Source: Actinomycetota bacterium
Lineage (GTDB): Bacteria; Actinomycetota; Actinomycetes; S36-B12; FW305-bin1
Reading direction: 5' to 3'
Length of the DNA stretch: 64,000 nt
Assembly: GCA_004297305.1 (NCBI GenBank)
Contig: SCTR01000009.1
Span: 62,001-126,000, forward strand
The position numbers and the translations under genes were made by a program. The stretch's first letter is position 1, and every line of letters begins with the position of its first letter. Positions 1 through 8,457 of the stretch are shown in pieces. Below the pieces are notes generated by a model. It saw only the letters and a list, made by a program, of their open reading frames with translations, was not told where the DNA came from and did no database searches.

Positions 1-1
1 G

Positions 2-151
2 GACACCGCACAACGGGAGTACATCCAGAGCGTGACCGGGAGCGGGACGAGTACCGCTGCCGAACTCGCCCGGCTGGCCGACCTGAAGAACTCCGGTGTC
101 ATCACCGACGCGGAGTTCCAGGCGGCAAAGGCCAAGACGCTCAACGGCTAG
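2..151 (+). CDS. C-terminal end of a SHOCT-domain protein (partial)
   Basis: Only the last 49 codons are in the window; the frame enters at base 2 and stops at a TAG at 149-151. The visible end, with the run ELARLADLKNSGVITDAEFQ, is a SHOCT domain: a short Leu/Asp-rich helical hairpin usually found at the C-terminus of actinobacterial membrane or PH-like proteins, where it is thought to mediate oligomerisation. What precedes it is outside the window, so the full protein cannot be named. It reads toward the transporter at 239, with an 87-base gap. Confidence 0.7.
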   Translation, partial: DTAQREYIQSVTGSGTSTAAELARLADLKNSGVITDAEFQAAKAKTLNG

Positions 152-238
152 CACGGCGTATCCGTGTCGCCGGCGCTGGTCGTGGTAAGTCGGCACGCGT
201 CGTGGTGATGGAGACAGGGCACAGCGCGGAGGCGGCGG

Positions 239-1834
239 GTGGATGATCAGGCGCCGTCAGCTGCCGGCGAAACGCCGTTGAACTTCCGGCTGGCCTTGCT
301 GCTGGCCATGGCGATGTTCGTGCTGGTGGTGGACACCTCGCTGATGAACGTGTCCATCTCCGCCGTGGTTCGCGACCTGGACACCACCGTGAGCTCCGTC
401 CAGTCGGCGATCGCCTTGGAAGCGCTGGTGTCAGCGGCGTTCATCCTGATCGGCAGCAAGGTCGGCGACCTGATCGGCCGGAAACGTGCCTACGTTCTGG
501 GTCTGCTGGGCTACGCCGTCGGCGCATTGGCCATGACTGTCGCTCAGAGCATCACCGCGATCGTGATCTTCTGGGCCGTTGTCGGCGGCTTGGGCGCCTC
601 CTTGCTGCTGCCGGCGATGCAGTCGCTGATCCACGGCAACTTCTCCGGTGTCGCGCAGAAGCGGGTGTACGCCTTGGTGGGTGCCGCGGCCGCGATCGCG
701 GCCGCGGTGGGCCCGCTGCTGGGTGGCTTTATCACGACGTACCTGTCGTGGCGAGTGGCGTTCGGCCTCGAGGTCGTCGTGATCGTCGTGGTCCTCTCCG
801 GGATCGGGCTGGTCCGCGAGGTCCCCTACACCGGACCGCGGCAGGTGGACCCGCTGGGAGCCGTGCTGTCGGTCGTCGGCATGGGCGGCCTGGTGTTGGG
901 CATCCTGGTCTGGCAGGAAGGCGGCGAATTCGTCCTTGCCCTCCTGGTGCTCGGTGCGGCGGCGATGGGATGCCTCGTCGCCTGGCTGGTGCATCGCAAA
1001 CGGCGCGGCCGGCCGACGCTGCTGGATCCGGATCTGTTCCGGTCCCACCTGTTCCGCTTCGGGATCAGCGGGCAGACGCTGCAGCAGATCGCTCTCGGCG
1101 GCACGATGATCGCGTTGCCGATCTACCTGCAGATGGTGCTGGAATACAACGCCATGCAAGCGGGACTATCCCTTGCCCCGTTGTCGCTGAGCATGTTCGG
1201 CGCAGCACTCGTGGCCGGGCGGCGGGCCGGCAAACGGCGTCCAGCGGTGGTCATCCAGGCCGGTTTCGTCCTGCTCCTGGTCGGGCTGGTCGTGCTGCTG
1301 CCGATCGTGCCGCGCGCCAGCAGTGGCTGGTATCTGGCGATCCCGCTGGTCGTCGCCGGCTGCGGGCTCGGCTTGTTGGTGTCACAGCTGAACAACTACA
1401 CGCTGTCGCCGATCACCGAGGAGCGCGTCAGCGAAGCCGCCGGGGTGAACTCCGCGGCCGGGTCCTTCGGGCTCTCGTTCGGCCTGGCGTTCGCCGGCGC
1501 GATCATGCTGGCCACCCTGTCGTTCAGTTTCACGCGCCTGGCCGCCGACAGCGCCGTACTGGATCCCGCGCAACAGCAACAGGTCGCGACGGCGCTGAAC
1601 GAGGACGCGGAGATCATGAGCAACACTGCGCTGGCCGCCCAGCTGTCCGGTCAGCCCGCGGACGTCCAGGCCGAAGTGATCCGGATCAATACCGACGCGC
1701 GACACCGAGCCCTGCAGGTTGCGTTGCTCGTCCCGATCCTGGCCAGTGTCGGTGGTTTGTTCGTGTCGTTCCGGATGCGGCGACTACCCGATCCCCGTCC
1801 GTCGAATGGTGTCGAGGGCATCGCCCTCGGTTGA
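239..1834 (+). CDS. MFS drug-efflux transporter, DHA2 (14-TMS) family
   Basis: A 531-residue integral membrane protein of the major facilitator superfamily, probably a proton-coupled exporter of drugs or other hydrophobic compounds. It has about 14 hydrophobic segments. The loop 2-3 signature GSKVGDLIGRKR is near residue 75, and the antiporter motif C (AVGPLLGGF) near residue 155 marks drug/H+ antiporters. A start-side acidic residue in the first helix (VVDTSLMNVS) is typical of DHA2 members. The GTG start at 239 follows a GGAGG-type ribosome site. It is convergent with the hydrolase gene that ends at 1901. The substrate cannot be deduced, and no adjacent regulator is visible. Confidence 0.85.
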   Translation: MDDQAPSAAGETPLNFRLALLLAMAMFVLVVDTSLMNVSISAVVRDLDTTVSSVQSAIALEALVSAAFILIGSKVGDLIGRKRAYVLGLLGYAVGALAMTVAQSITAIVIFWAVVGGLGASLLLPAMQSLIHGNFSGVAQKRVYALVGAAAAIAAAVGPLLGGFITTYLSWRVAFGLEVVVIVVVLSGIGLVREVPYTGPRQVDPLGAVLSVVGMGGLVLGILVWQEGGEFVLALLVLGAAAMGCLVAWLVHRKRRGRPTLLDPDLFRSHLFRFGISGQTLQQIALGGTMIALPIYLQMVLEYNAMQAGLSLAPLSLSMFGAALVAGRRAGKRRPAVVIQAGFVLLLVGLVVLLPIVPRASSGWYLAIPLVVAGCGLGLLVSQLNNYTLSPITEERVSEAAGVNSAAGSFGLSFGLAFAGAIMLATLSFSFTRLAADSAVLDPAQQQQVATALNEDAEIMSNTALAAQLSGQPADVQAEVIRINTDARHRALQVALLVPILASVGGLFVSFRMRRLPDPRPSNGVEGIALG

Positions 1835-1900
1835 CCACACGGTGGCGTCCGTCGCGGGCGCTGCGGCGTTCGCGACCTGCCGGGACTCGATGCCGGCCAG

Positions 1901-3622
1901 TCAGTCCGAGCCGATCGCCGACCTGACCTGCGCGGTCTGCGCGGGTGTCCAGTTCGCCGGCTGCAGGACCGCCACCCACGCGTCGACGTACTCCTTCTGG
2001 TAGACGTGCCCGTGACCGTCCGGTACCCCGGTGGAGTGGACCATGTCGGCGGTCACCTGCCAGAAGGTGACCCAGGGCAGCCATCGCATCGCCGGGAGGA
2101 CGTCGGAGCCCGGAGCTTCGCGTAGCCAGTCAGGTTGGTGGAGCAGCAGATCGCCGGACCACCACACGATCGGGTCTGAGGCGTGTTGCAGGTAGGCGAT
2201 CCGGGGGCTGTCCCACGGTGTCGGCGGCGCGGCGAGATCGTCCGGGCTGGCGGCCCACCGTACGCCGCGGCCTTGCTGGTACACCGGCAGTATCTCCGGG
2301 GAGCCGGCGTCGCGGCCGTCGACGAGCGACTTCCACAACTCGGTGAAGTTGGGTGTGCCGGCCAGCACGGCCCCCGATGTCCGGGTCCGGAGGTCCTGGA
2401 GGGTGCCGAACGCCTCCTGGCCGCCGAACGAACCCAAACTCTCCCCGCTCACATACAGTTTGGGCCGGTGATCGGCGGGCAACTGAGACCAGGCGCGGTA
2501 GACGCCCTCGAAGAGCGCGACGCCGGCCTCCTGCGCCTTGGACTTGTCGACGAGGAAGGAAATCCAACTCGGCAGGTACGAGTACTGCATGGCGACGGTC
2601 GCCGTATCGCCGCCCATCACGTACTCGGCCGCGTCGACCGATGCCGGATCGACCCATCCCGTCCCCGTCGTCGTGGCGACGATCAGCGTCGCCCGCTCGA
2701 ATGCGCCGGCCCGACGCAGGTCCGCGACGGCCAGGTCGACGCGTTCGGACACCGTTGCTGCCGACTGCAATCCGACGTACACCCGGATGGGCTCGGCGGC
2801 CCCCGGCCGGCTGGTGACGCCGGTGATCTGGGCGGGTTTCGGTCCGCCGGCGACGAAGTTGCGGCCCTGCCGTCCCAAGGTGTCCCAGGCAATGAGGGAC
2901 TGGCTGCTTCCGGACCGCAGTGGCGTCGTCGGTTGCACCGTGCCGGAGTCGGTCGTGGTGTCCTTCACGCTGAACGCCGCGTTGGAGACCGCGATGAAGC
3001 CGCGGAGGATCACACCACTGACGACGCCGAGGACCAGCAGGATCACCGCGGCGACGGCGACGGTGCGGGCCAGCCACAGCGGGAGCCGTCCGACCGTGTG
3101 CCGGATGACCCAGCCGGTCAACCGCCGCAGGACCCGGCCCAGCGCCACCAGGCCCACGAAGACCAGCACCGCGACCACGGCGAGCAGGACAGGGTCGTAG
3201 CCGGCTGGCGGGGACATCTCCATCAGTTCGTGAAGCTCGACCTGCCAGCGCCGGCCCAGCAGCAGCATGACGACGCTGCCGACGGCCAGCACGATCAGGA
3301 GGATCCGCCAGGCCTGATGCCGGGCAGCCGGGGTCGGCCGCCAGGGACTGATACGCCGGATCAGCCAGCGCAGGGTTTCGCCGACGCCGTAGCCGAAGGC
3401 GGCCACGACACCGGTGACAACTCCTTGCAGCAGCGGAGACCGGGGGAGCAGCGACGGCGTCAGGGACGACGCGGCGAACAGCCAGCCGACCAGCGTGCCC
3501 AGCCAGCCATAGTGCGGCAACCGATCTCGCCGGCTCCCGTGGCGTGGCGCCGGCGCCGGCGGCGTAGCCGTCGTCGGTGAACTCGTCGGCGGCTCGCCTG
3601 CTGCGGATTCGGCGACAACCAT
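1901..3622 (-). CDS. Membrane-anchored alpha/beta-hydrolase family protein
   Basis: About 573 residues. The first part (to about residue 240) holds several transmembrane helices, including the stretch GWLFAASSLTPSLLPRSPLL, which I recognise from the N-terminal domain of the Abhydrolase_9 group. The C-terminal half is a soluble alpha/beta-hydrolase with a nucleophile elbow G-E-S-L-G near residue 390. A late histidine in the GHGHVYQ segment and an acidic residue (DPIVWW) could complete a triad. Family members are predicted membrane-bound serine esterases of unknown substrate. GTG and ATG start codons are adjacent (3625 and 3622); I chose the ATG. A 21-bp tandem repeat lies about 46 bases upstream. 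Confidence 0.8.
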   Translation of the reverse strand: MVVAESAAGEPPTSSPTTATPPAPAPRHGSRRDRLPHYGWLGTLVGWLFAASSLTPSLLPRSPLLQGVVTGVVAAFGYGVGETLRWLIRRISPWRPTPAARHQAWRILLIVLAVGSVVMLLLGRRWQVELHELMEMSPPAGYDPVLLAVVAVLVFVGLVALGRVLRRLTGWVIRHTVGRLPLWLARTVAVAAVILLVLGVVSGVILRGFIAVSNAAFSVKDTTTDSGTVQPTTPLRSGSSQSLIAWDTLGRQGRNFVAGGPKPAQITGVTSRPGAAEPIRVYVGLQSAATVSERVDLAVADLRRAGAFERATLIVATTTGTGWVDPASVDAAEYVMGGDTATVAMQYSYLPSWISFLVDKSKAQEAGVALFEGVYRAWSQLPADHRPKLYVSGESLGSFGGQEAFGTLQDLRTRTSGAVLAGTPNFTELWKSLVDGRDAGSPEILPVYQQGRGVRWAASPDDLAAPPTPWDSPRIAYLQHASDPIVWWSGDLLLHQPDWLREAPGSDVLPAMRWLPWVTFWQVTADMVHSTGVPDGHGHVYQKEYVDAWVAVLQPANWTPAQTAQVRSAIGSD

Positions 3623-3667
3623 CACATCACCTGATCTGTGTGCCCCTGGACCGGTACGGCGGATACC

Positions 3668-3709
3668 GGCCTCATCGTGGACTGCGGCGGCCTCATCGTG
3701 GACTGCGGC
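3668..3709. repeat. 21-bp direct repeat, two units, upstream of the hydrolase gene
   Basis: The unit GGCCTCATCGTGGACTGCGGC-like sequence occurs twice in immediate succession with a period of exactly 21 bp, about two helical turns. It sits 46-87 bases upstream of the start of the membrane hydrolase (3622, minus strand), in the promoter region. Paired operator sites on one DNA face are possible; a slipped-strand duplication is the simpler alternative. Confidence 0.6.
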
Positions 3710-3791
3710 GCGCCCGGCGGCCTCAACCGTTCAGCCGAGGCCGACACCATGACGGGCGCGTACGACGACGGCGGGCTTGTCGATCCATGCC

Positions 3792-4487
3792 TCAGTCGTG
3801 CAGCGTCAGGGATCGGAGATATCGCCTGCGGTAGTAGTGCTGGGCCAGTCGTACCGCCGGCCAGGCAGCCCGCCATCGACCGCCTCCGGGCGTGGTCAGC
3901 GAACGGATCGTCAAGGTCACGGTCCCAGCCCGGTTCCTCGACACGATGAAGGCCTCCTCGCCGGAGACCGGATGCCCGTCCAGCGTCCCGTAGGCCAAGC
4001 CGCACCGATCGTCGGTACGGATGACCGCCACCACCTCGATCGGCTCGTGGACCTGCCACAGCCAGGCGCTCGCTGTCAGCCAGTGCCGATCGCCCTGGCG
4101 TGCCTGGCCCCCACTGTCGAAACCCGCGCCGTCGAACTCGGCGCCCCCAAACTCGACGCTGTCGAACCCGGTGCCCCCGACCTCGGCGCTATCGAGGCCG
4201 ACGTCCGTCGACTCGACGCGGAACCCGCTGCGCGACTTCACCTTCCAGCTCAGTACGTCGGTGCATGCCGCCGACCAGGTGGCGTCGCCACTCCCGATCG
4301 CCACCGATCGTTCGTAGCTCCCGACGTGTGCTGGTGGCTGCCACCTGCTCGACTCGATCTGCGTGGCACCCACGAAGCCGTACGACAGGGTTCGCTCAGC
4401 CAAGGGGACCCCGCGCAGTCCGGCCACGGACTGATCCTGCCCGACGGAGGCAAGGAGGCGCCTGGCGCTGTGACGTAGGGCTGGCAC
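3792..4487 (-). CDS. DUF1990 family protein with a repetitive insert
   Basis: A 231-residue soluble protein. The landmarks of the DUF1990 family are present: SYGFVGATQ near the N-terminus, a central W-K segment (VLSWKVKSRSGFRVE), and the strongly conserved AYGTLDGHPVSGEEAFIV followed by a C-terminal amphipathic RYLRSL helix. The function of the family is unknown. Odd here is an insert after the WKVKSRSGF segment of repeated E/GGxxFDS/DG units, absent from typical members as I recall them. The GTG start at 4487 is the longest possible; an in-frame GTG at 4427 with an AGGA-type ribosome site would give a more typical length. It lies upstream of the hydrolase gene on the same strand. Confidence 0.7.
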   Translation of the reverse strand: MPALRHSARRLLASVGQDQSVAGLRGVPLAERTLSYGFVGATQIESSRWQPPAHVGSYERSVAIGSGDATWSAACTDVLSWKVKSRSGFRVESTDVGLDSAEVGGTGFDSVEFGGAEFDGAGFDSGGQARQGDRHWLTASAWLWQVHEPIEVVAVIRTDDRCGLAYGTLDGHPVSGEEAFIVSRNRAGTVTLTIRSLTTPGGGRWRAAWPAVRLAQHYYRRRYLRSLTLHD

Positions 4488-4621
4488 GGCGACGCGTCCT
4501 CAGGCCGACGTTTCAGCAGAACTCGGTTCCGGCACCGTCCCGCGGAGTTGACGGGCGCGTCGCCGTCGTTGGCCAGAATGCTCCAATGATCACGGGCACC
4601 GGGCCAGGACGTGGAGCCGCC

Positions 4622-4638
4622 AACGTCCGGCGGACGTT
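4622..4638. promoter_or_regulatory. 17-bp palindrome directly before the start of the 4639 gene
   Basis: AACGTCCG-G-CGGACGTT is a perfect inverted repeat with 8-bp arms and a single central base. It ends immediately before the GTG at 4639 and occupies the position of a ribosome-binding site. It could be an operator or an mRNA hairpin. Confidence 0.45.
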
Positions 4639-5016
4639 GTGGACGTCGTCGTCTACGTCGTCGTACTGAACCTTGCTATCCAGTTCGTTCCGTCGGTGCT
4701 CAGCGAGACCTTCACGCTCTCGTTGCCGACCGCCGTGCTGCTCAAAGTCGCTCTTGAGGTCGTGATCGTCCTCAAGAGCAGAATTCTCACCCGGTTCCGG
4801 GCGGCACCGACGCGATCAGGACGATGGGCAGCCGCAGCGCTGCTGTGGACTGTGGCGGCGGGCAGCAAGATCGTCGTACTCGAGCTGGTGGATCTGGTCT
4901 TCGGCGACGCCGTGAGCCTGGGGAACTTCGTCTCCGTCACCGCGTTGGTGGTCGCTCTGCTGCTGTCGCGCCTGGCCGTACGCCGCCTTCTCTACGACGC
5001 TGCAGCCAGTGACTGA
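4639..5016 (+). CDS. Small membrane protein of unknown function
   Basis: 125 residues with about three hydrophobic segments (roughly residues 3-45 in part, 67-88 and 92-112) and two basic loops. The central stretch ALLWTVAAGSKIVVLELVDL with an in-membrane Lys/Glu is characteristic, and I have seen similar short hypothetical membrane proteins in actinobacteria, but I cannot give a family name. The GTG start lacks a normal Shine-Dalgarno sequence because a perfect palindrome fills the preceding 17 bases. It is isolated, with DUF1990 diverging upstream and a gene-free stretch downstream. Confidence 0.6.
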   Translation: MDVVVYVVVLNLAIQFVPSVLSETFTLSLPTAVLLKVALEVVIVLKSRILTRFRAAPTRSGRWAAAALLWTVAAGSKIVVLELVDLVFGDAVSLGNFVSVTALVVALLLSRLAVRRLLYDAAASD

Positions 5017-5663
5017 CCGATTCCCGGTGGCGGTGCTCACCTGTTCTATGCACCTGGCTAGTCGGTATCGCCGGGCCGGACGCGTGTTCGGGAAGCCGCC
5101 GAAGACCTGAAGCGGCTCAAGTCGCCCTCGCGTCTCGGCGTCGAGGACGAGGTCGCGCGGGGTCGAAGGACCAGAACGCCCACCGATCACCCGCCCGGAC
5201 GTCATCCGCGCTGCGCGTCGCCCGACCGAACGTCGGTGCGTGGAGGGCAGTTGGATCCGCGAGATGGACTTCCAACAGTTGACGCCGATTCGTTGGAGTA
5301 GCCGACGGAGACTCCAATGATCGTTGGACCGAGTGGGCCGGACTCCAACGTGCGCCTCCGAGAGTCGGCCGTGGCGAACCGGACAACGACGGGCTTGTCG
5401 CGAAAGCCGTCCGAGGAGGTCGACCGTTCCCCCGACCTGCCGACCTTTGGAGCGGGTGACCGGTATCGAGCCGGCATGGCCGTCTTGGAAGTGGCCCTGA
5501 AGCCCTCCATGCGTTGCCGTCAGAACGCGTCGCTCCAAGTCAGAGGCCTAGTGGTGTCGGCCGGTGTCCGCGGATATCGCCTCGTGGCGCATGCATCGGC
5601 ACGGGATCGGGCACGACACGGACATCGGCGGGGGTGTTCGAGTCCGCTGACGTCCCTCGCGCC
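5017..5663. other. Gene-free junction between backbone and island A
   Basis: I see no convincing gene here. The open frames crossing it have no recognisable domain and appear to be chance frames in GC-rich DNA. The stretch contains a short inverted repeat (TTGGAGT...ACTCCAA around 5293-5320) and, at 5448-5491, a degraded copy of the tRNA-Gly 3' half that marks the outer boundary of the island array. Confidence 0.5.
5448..5491 (-). repeat. Degraded tRNA-Gly 3'-end copy (old attachment site)
   Basis: These 44 bases match the 3' half of the intact tRNA-Gly gene at 20402-20475 in the same orientation with four mismatches. They include the T-arm and part of the anticodon arm, and no matching 5' half is present. 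This is what remains of an att site after integrase-mediated insertion at a tRNA. The substitutions indicate it is older than the exact copy at 10703. Confidence 0.8.
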
Positions 5664-6923
5664 TCAGGGCTTCTTGGGTCGCGCGGGCACGGGGCGCGCC
5701 GGGGGCGCAACGGTGGTGTCGGCTTCGGGGCTGGCGAGTGCGCGCTCGAAGCCCGTGAACGCCTCGAAGAGCCCGATGGCCTCGAAGGCTCGGTTGCGTC
5801 GGCCGAGTGTCACCTGGCGGACGACGTCGGCCTCCACGAGTCGGGCGACGGCGTCGCTCGTCGCCTGGAAGGTGCGGCCGATGTGGGCCGCGGCCGTGGT
5901 CACGGAGAACACCGGCAGGCTGGGCAGGGCGGTGACCAGAAGGTCGGTGGCGGAGTTGCGGCGTACCGCGCCGAGCCTGGTTCGGGCGCCGGCCTCGAGT
6001 GCGACGAGATCGTCGGCGAAGCGGCTGGCGTCACGGCACGCGCGCCCTGTCGCCGAGAGGAACAGTTCGACCCACGCGAGCTGCGCCGCCGTGGTGTCGC
6101 CCTCGCCCCGGGTCGCGTCCAGGGCGGAGACGTAGCGGCCCGCCTCGGTGGCGAGCACCAGTGACACCGGGGGTACCACGCGTGCTGCGACACCGCGCCG
6201 TCGCAGCACGAGTTGGATCAGCGCTCGCCCGGTGCGACCGTTGCCGTCGGCGAACGGGTGGATCGTCTCGAACTGAGCGTGGGCCAGCGCTGCTTGGAGG
6301 AGCGCGGGATGGTCATCGTCGGAGAGGTAGCGCGCGAGGTCGTCCAGCAGTTCGGGCACGTCCTGCTCGGGTGGGGGAACGAAGGCTGCGGCGCAGGGGT
6401 TCGCGCCGCCGATCCAGTTCTGCTCGGTGCGCACGACTCCGGCCCACCGCTGGTCGCGCGTGCTGATCAGCAGGGCTTTGTGAATCGCGGTGAGGTCGTC
6501 GATGGTGACGGGTCGGCGTGGGTCTGCGGCACGGGCGAGTGCTTCGTCGAGTGCGTGGATGTTGCCCAGGACCGCCTTGGCCGTCTCGTCGTTGATCGGG
6601 AGACCCTCGCGCTCGGCTGCCTCGCTGCGTGCAAGCAGGCGGACGTTGAGCACTAGGCCCTCGATGTTGGAGCTGGCCACCGCTTCGGCGCGCAGCAGGA
6701 ACCGCGCCAACGGCTCGAGGTTGGCGAGCCCCGGGTGCTGGTCGTTCAGGTGACGCACTGCCTGCTCGACGTCGACCAGATCCGCCGCGAGCGAGGCAGG
6801 GACATCGAACGTCGCACCGATCAAGGGCGAAGGGACGTAGGACTCGTAGCGGCACGGTCGGCGCTCGGCACGCGTCGCGCCTGCCGGATCGCCCTCCCAC
6901 AACCGCGCCTCGTAACATCCCAC
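5664..6923 (-). CDS. Fic family protein (AMP-transferase-like)
   Basis: 419 residues. The Fic core motif HPFADGNGRTGR is near residue 220; the family uses it to transfer AMP or other nucleotide moieties onto target hydroxyls. An N-terminal inhibitory-helix motif of the S/T-xxx-E-G type (SSNIEG, about residue 83) indicates a self-inhibited class II protein. The C-terminal third looks like a winged-helix domain (ATSDAVARLVEADVVRQV), as in the Fic/DUF4172-like proteins. A TTG at 6929 directly abuts the AAGGAGG ribosome site, so I chose the GTG at 6923, which has six-base spacing. A 31-bp inverted repeat lies just upstream. A toxin or stress role is plausible in this island setting but not shown. 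Confidence 0.85.
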   Translation of the reverse strand: MGCYEARLWEGDPAGATRAERRPCRYESYVPSPLIGATFDVPASLAADLVDVEQAVRHLNDQHPGLANLEPLARFLLRAEAVASSNIEGLVLNVRLLARSEAAEREGLPINDETAKAVLGNIHALDEALARAADPRRPVTIDDLTAIHKALLISTRDQRWAGVVRTEQNWIGGANPCAAAFVPPPEQDVPELLDDLARYLSDDDHPALLQAALAHAQFETIHPFADGNGRTGRALIQLVLRRRGVAARVVPPVSLVLATEAGRYVSALDATRGEGDTTAAQLAWVELFLSATGRACRDASRFADDLVALEAGARTRLGAVRRNSATDLLVTALPSLPVFSVTTAAAHIGRTFQATSDAVARLVEADVVRQVTLGRRNRAFEAIGLFEAFTGFERALASPEADTTVAPPARPVPARPKKP

Positions 6924-6934
6924 AGCCAACCTCC

Positions 6935-6965
6935 TTATTCAAGGTTAACAGCGAACCTAGAATAA
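6935..6965. promoter_or_regulatory. AT-rich inverted repeat upstream of the Fic gene
   Basis: Arms TTATTCAAGGTT and AACCTAGAATAA are 12 bp each with one mismatch and a 7-base spacer, starting 12 bases before the Fic start codon. It is strikingly AT-rich for this genome. It is a good candidate operator or promoter element; the winged-helix end of the Fic protein itself is one possible binder. Confidence 0.55.
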
Positions 6966-7032
6966 ATGGAGCAGTTCGGGCAAATCGCTGCCTCAGCGAT
7001 CCGAGCTCTACCGGCACTCGCGATCGTCGCTC

Positions 7033-7723
7033 AACGGGCTGATCGCCGAGCAGCCTTGCCGGGTGGCTGGCGGTGGTACTCCCCGGTCGAGTGTGGAACG
7101 CCGGGATCTTGCGCAGCGGCTGCTGACACCAGCCCAGATCGAGGCCGTCGCCAATGCCATGCCACCTCGCTACCGGGTTCTGGTTTTGGCGGCGGCATGG
7201 TCGGGACTGCGTCAGGACGAACTGCTCGCCCTGACGCGCGCGGACTTGGACCTGGAGGCGAGCCCCCGGTGTTGCGGGTGCGCCGCCGGGTCCGGCGCAC
7301 GGACAGGGGCGGGGTCGACGTCGACACGCCCAGGACGGCTGCGTCCTGTCGGACGGTCGTGTTGCCTGCACCGCTGCGGGACGTCCTGGCCGACCACCTC
7401 GATGAGTACGTGGGCGATGATCCTGACGCGCTCGTGTTCGCGACGGCCCATCAGACCGTGCCCGCACGAAGCAACCTCACGGAAATGCTGCACCGGGCCA
7501 CGAAGGTCGCCGGGTAGAGGACATCAGGTTTCACGACCTTCGGCACTGCGCGCAGGTTCTGGCCGCTGAGAGCGGGGCGACGCTCGCTGAGCTGATGGCG
7601 CGGATGGGGCACGCCACCCCGAACGCGGCACAGATTTACATGCACGCCCGTGCAGAACGAGGAGCAGTGCTGGCCGAGGCGCTTGGCCGCGCCATGCAGG
7701 TCGGCCCGCGGCTCGAATGCTGA
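7033..7723 (+). pseudogene. Tyrosine integrase, truncated and twice frameshifted
   Basis: The C-terminal catalytic domain of an integrase closely similar to the intact one at 10877-12136. Similarity begins at LNGLIAEQPCRVAGGGTP and runs through SVERRDLAQRLL and AAWSGLRQDELLAL (first catalytic Arg). A one-base loss near 7264-7268 then shifts the frame into VRRRVRRTDRGGVDVDTP, and a TAG plus small indel near 7515-7522 shifts it again into RFHDLRHCAQVLAAESGATL and QIYMHAR (catalytic His-Arg, His and Tyr). It ends with a TGA at 7721. The N-terminal half is missing. All catalytic residues survive, so decay is fairly recent. No functional protein is expected. Confidence 0.85.
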
Positions 7724-7755
7724 ACCTTCTGTAACGCTGGGCGTTGCCGGTACGA

Positions 7756-8457
7756 CTAGCTGATGCGAACCGGTGCGAGGGCCAGGTGGGGTCGGCAGTG
7801 CGAGGTGTGGATGATCCACTCTGCCATCGACGGGTTGAGCGCCTGCAGAAGGTTCTCGAGCTGGTCCAGGCGATGGGCTAGGTGGACATTCGGCGTGAAC
7901 AGTGGCTCGTGGTGGGCGACGCGGTTGCGCAGGTTGTTCAGTGCGATCACCGTCCCGTGAACCTGCGGGCGGGTCGTACCCGCTGGGAAGGCGGCGTGGA
8001 GGTAGGGCGTCCACAGGGAGGCGGTGAGTCGGCGCGAGGTCAGCTTGGACCAGAAGCCGAACATCAGCTCCGCGACGATCTTGCCGCGTCCAGCCCCGCC
8101 GACGTGATCTCGCGCCGATTGAAGGAGGTCGCGCAACTCGGACTCTTCGGCCTCCAGCTTGTCGAGATTCGCTGACCGGTCTGGTGCGCGGGCGCTGGTG
8201 AAGATCGTGGACTCTGGATCCTCGGCCCAGTCCGGGCTGTCTGCTGTGAGCAGGACTCGGTCGTAGGCGTTGCGTAGCCCGACCTCGAGGTAGCCGAGGT
8301 CCCGCATGAGCGCTGTCGCCATCGAGCTGTTCCACTCATACAGGGCCAGCCCGCGGTCCCTGTCGCCGGCCGCGTCCACGTACGTCGCCAGGCGGGGCGC
8401 TGAGAGCCATGCCTCGACTGCGTCGTCGGGGACGCCCGAGAGGGGCCGGTCGCTCAC
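7756..8457 (-). CDS. Abi-like (Abi_2 type) protein
   Basis: 233 residues. Features shared with the Abi_2/AbiF-like group are YEWNSSMATALMRDLGYLEV in the N-terminal half, a W-x-P-Y-L-H-A-A-F block, and the conserved LRNRVAHHEPLF segment near residue 175; HEPN-type RNases use a comparable R-x4-6-H arrangement. Some Abi_2 members cause abortive phage infection, but that is family knowledge and not proof here. A TTG at 8499 would add 14 residues with a poor ribosome site; I chose the GTG at 8457, preceded by GGAG at eight-base spacing. It sits between the broken integrase and the metal-sensor operon, in opposite orientation. Confidence 0.65.
   Translation of the reverse strand: MSDRPLSGVPDDAVEAWLSAPRLATYVDAAGDRDRGLALYEWNSSMATALMRDLGYLEVGLRNAYDRVLLTADSPDWAEDPESTIFTSARAPDRSANLDKLEAEESELRDLLQSARDHVGGAGRGKIVAELMFGFWSKLTSRRLTASLWTPYLHAAFPAGTTRPQVHGTVIALNNLRNRVAHHEPLFTPNVHLAHRLDQLENLLQALNPSMAEWIIHTSHCRPHLALAPVRIS

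Noticed and set aside
3638-3949. Plus-strand frame containing GLIVDCGGLIVDCG
   Set aside because: The repeated peptide is only the translation of the 21-bp DNA repeat in the hydrolase promoter. There is no ribosome site, and the frame overlaps DUF1990.
4816-5538. 240-codon minus-strand frame across the gene-free junction
   Set aside because: It includes the typical GHxGSIPVTRS translation of an antisense-read tRNA fragment and has no other homology or ribosome site.
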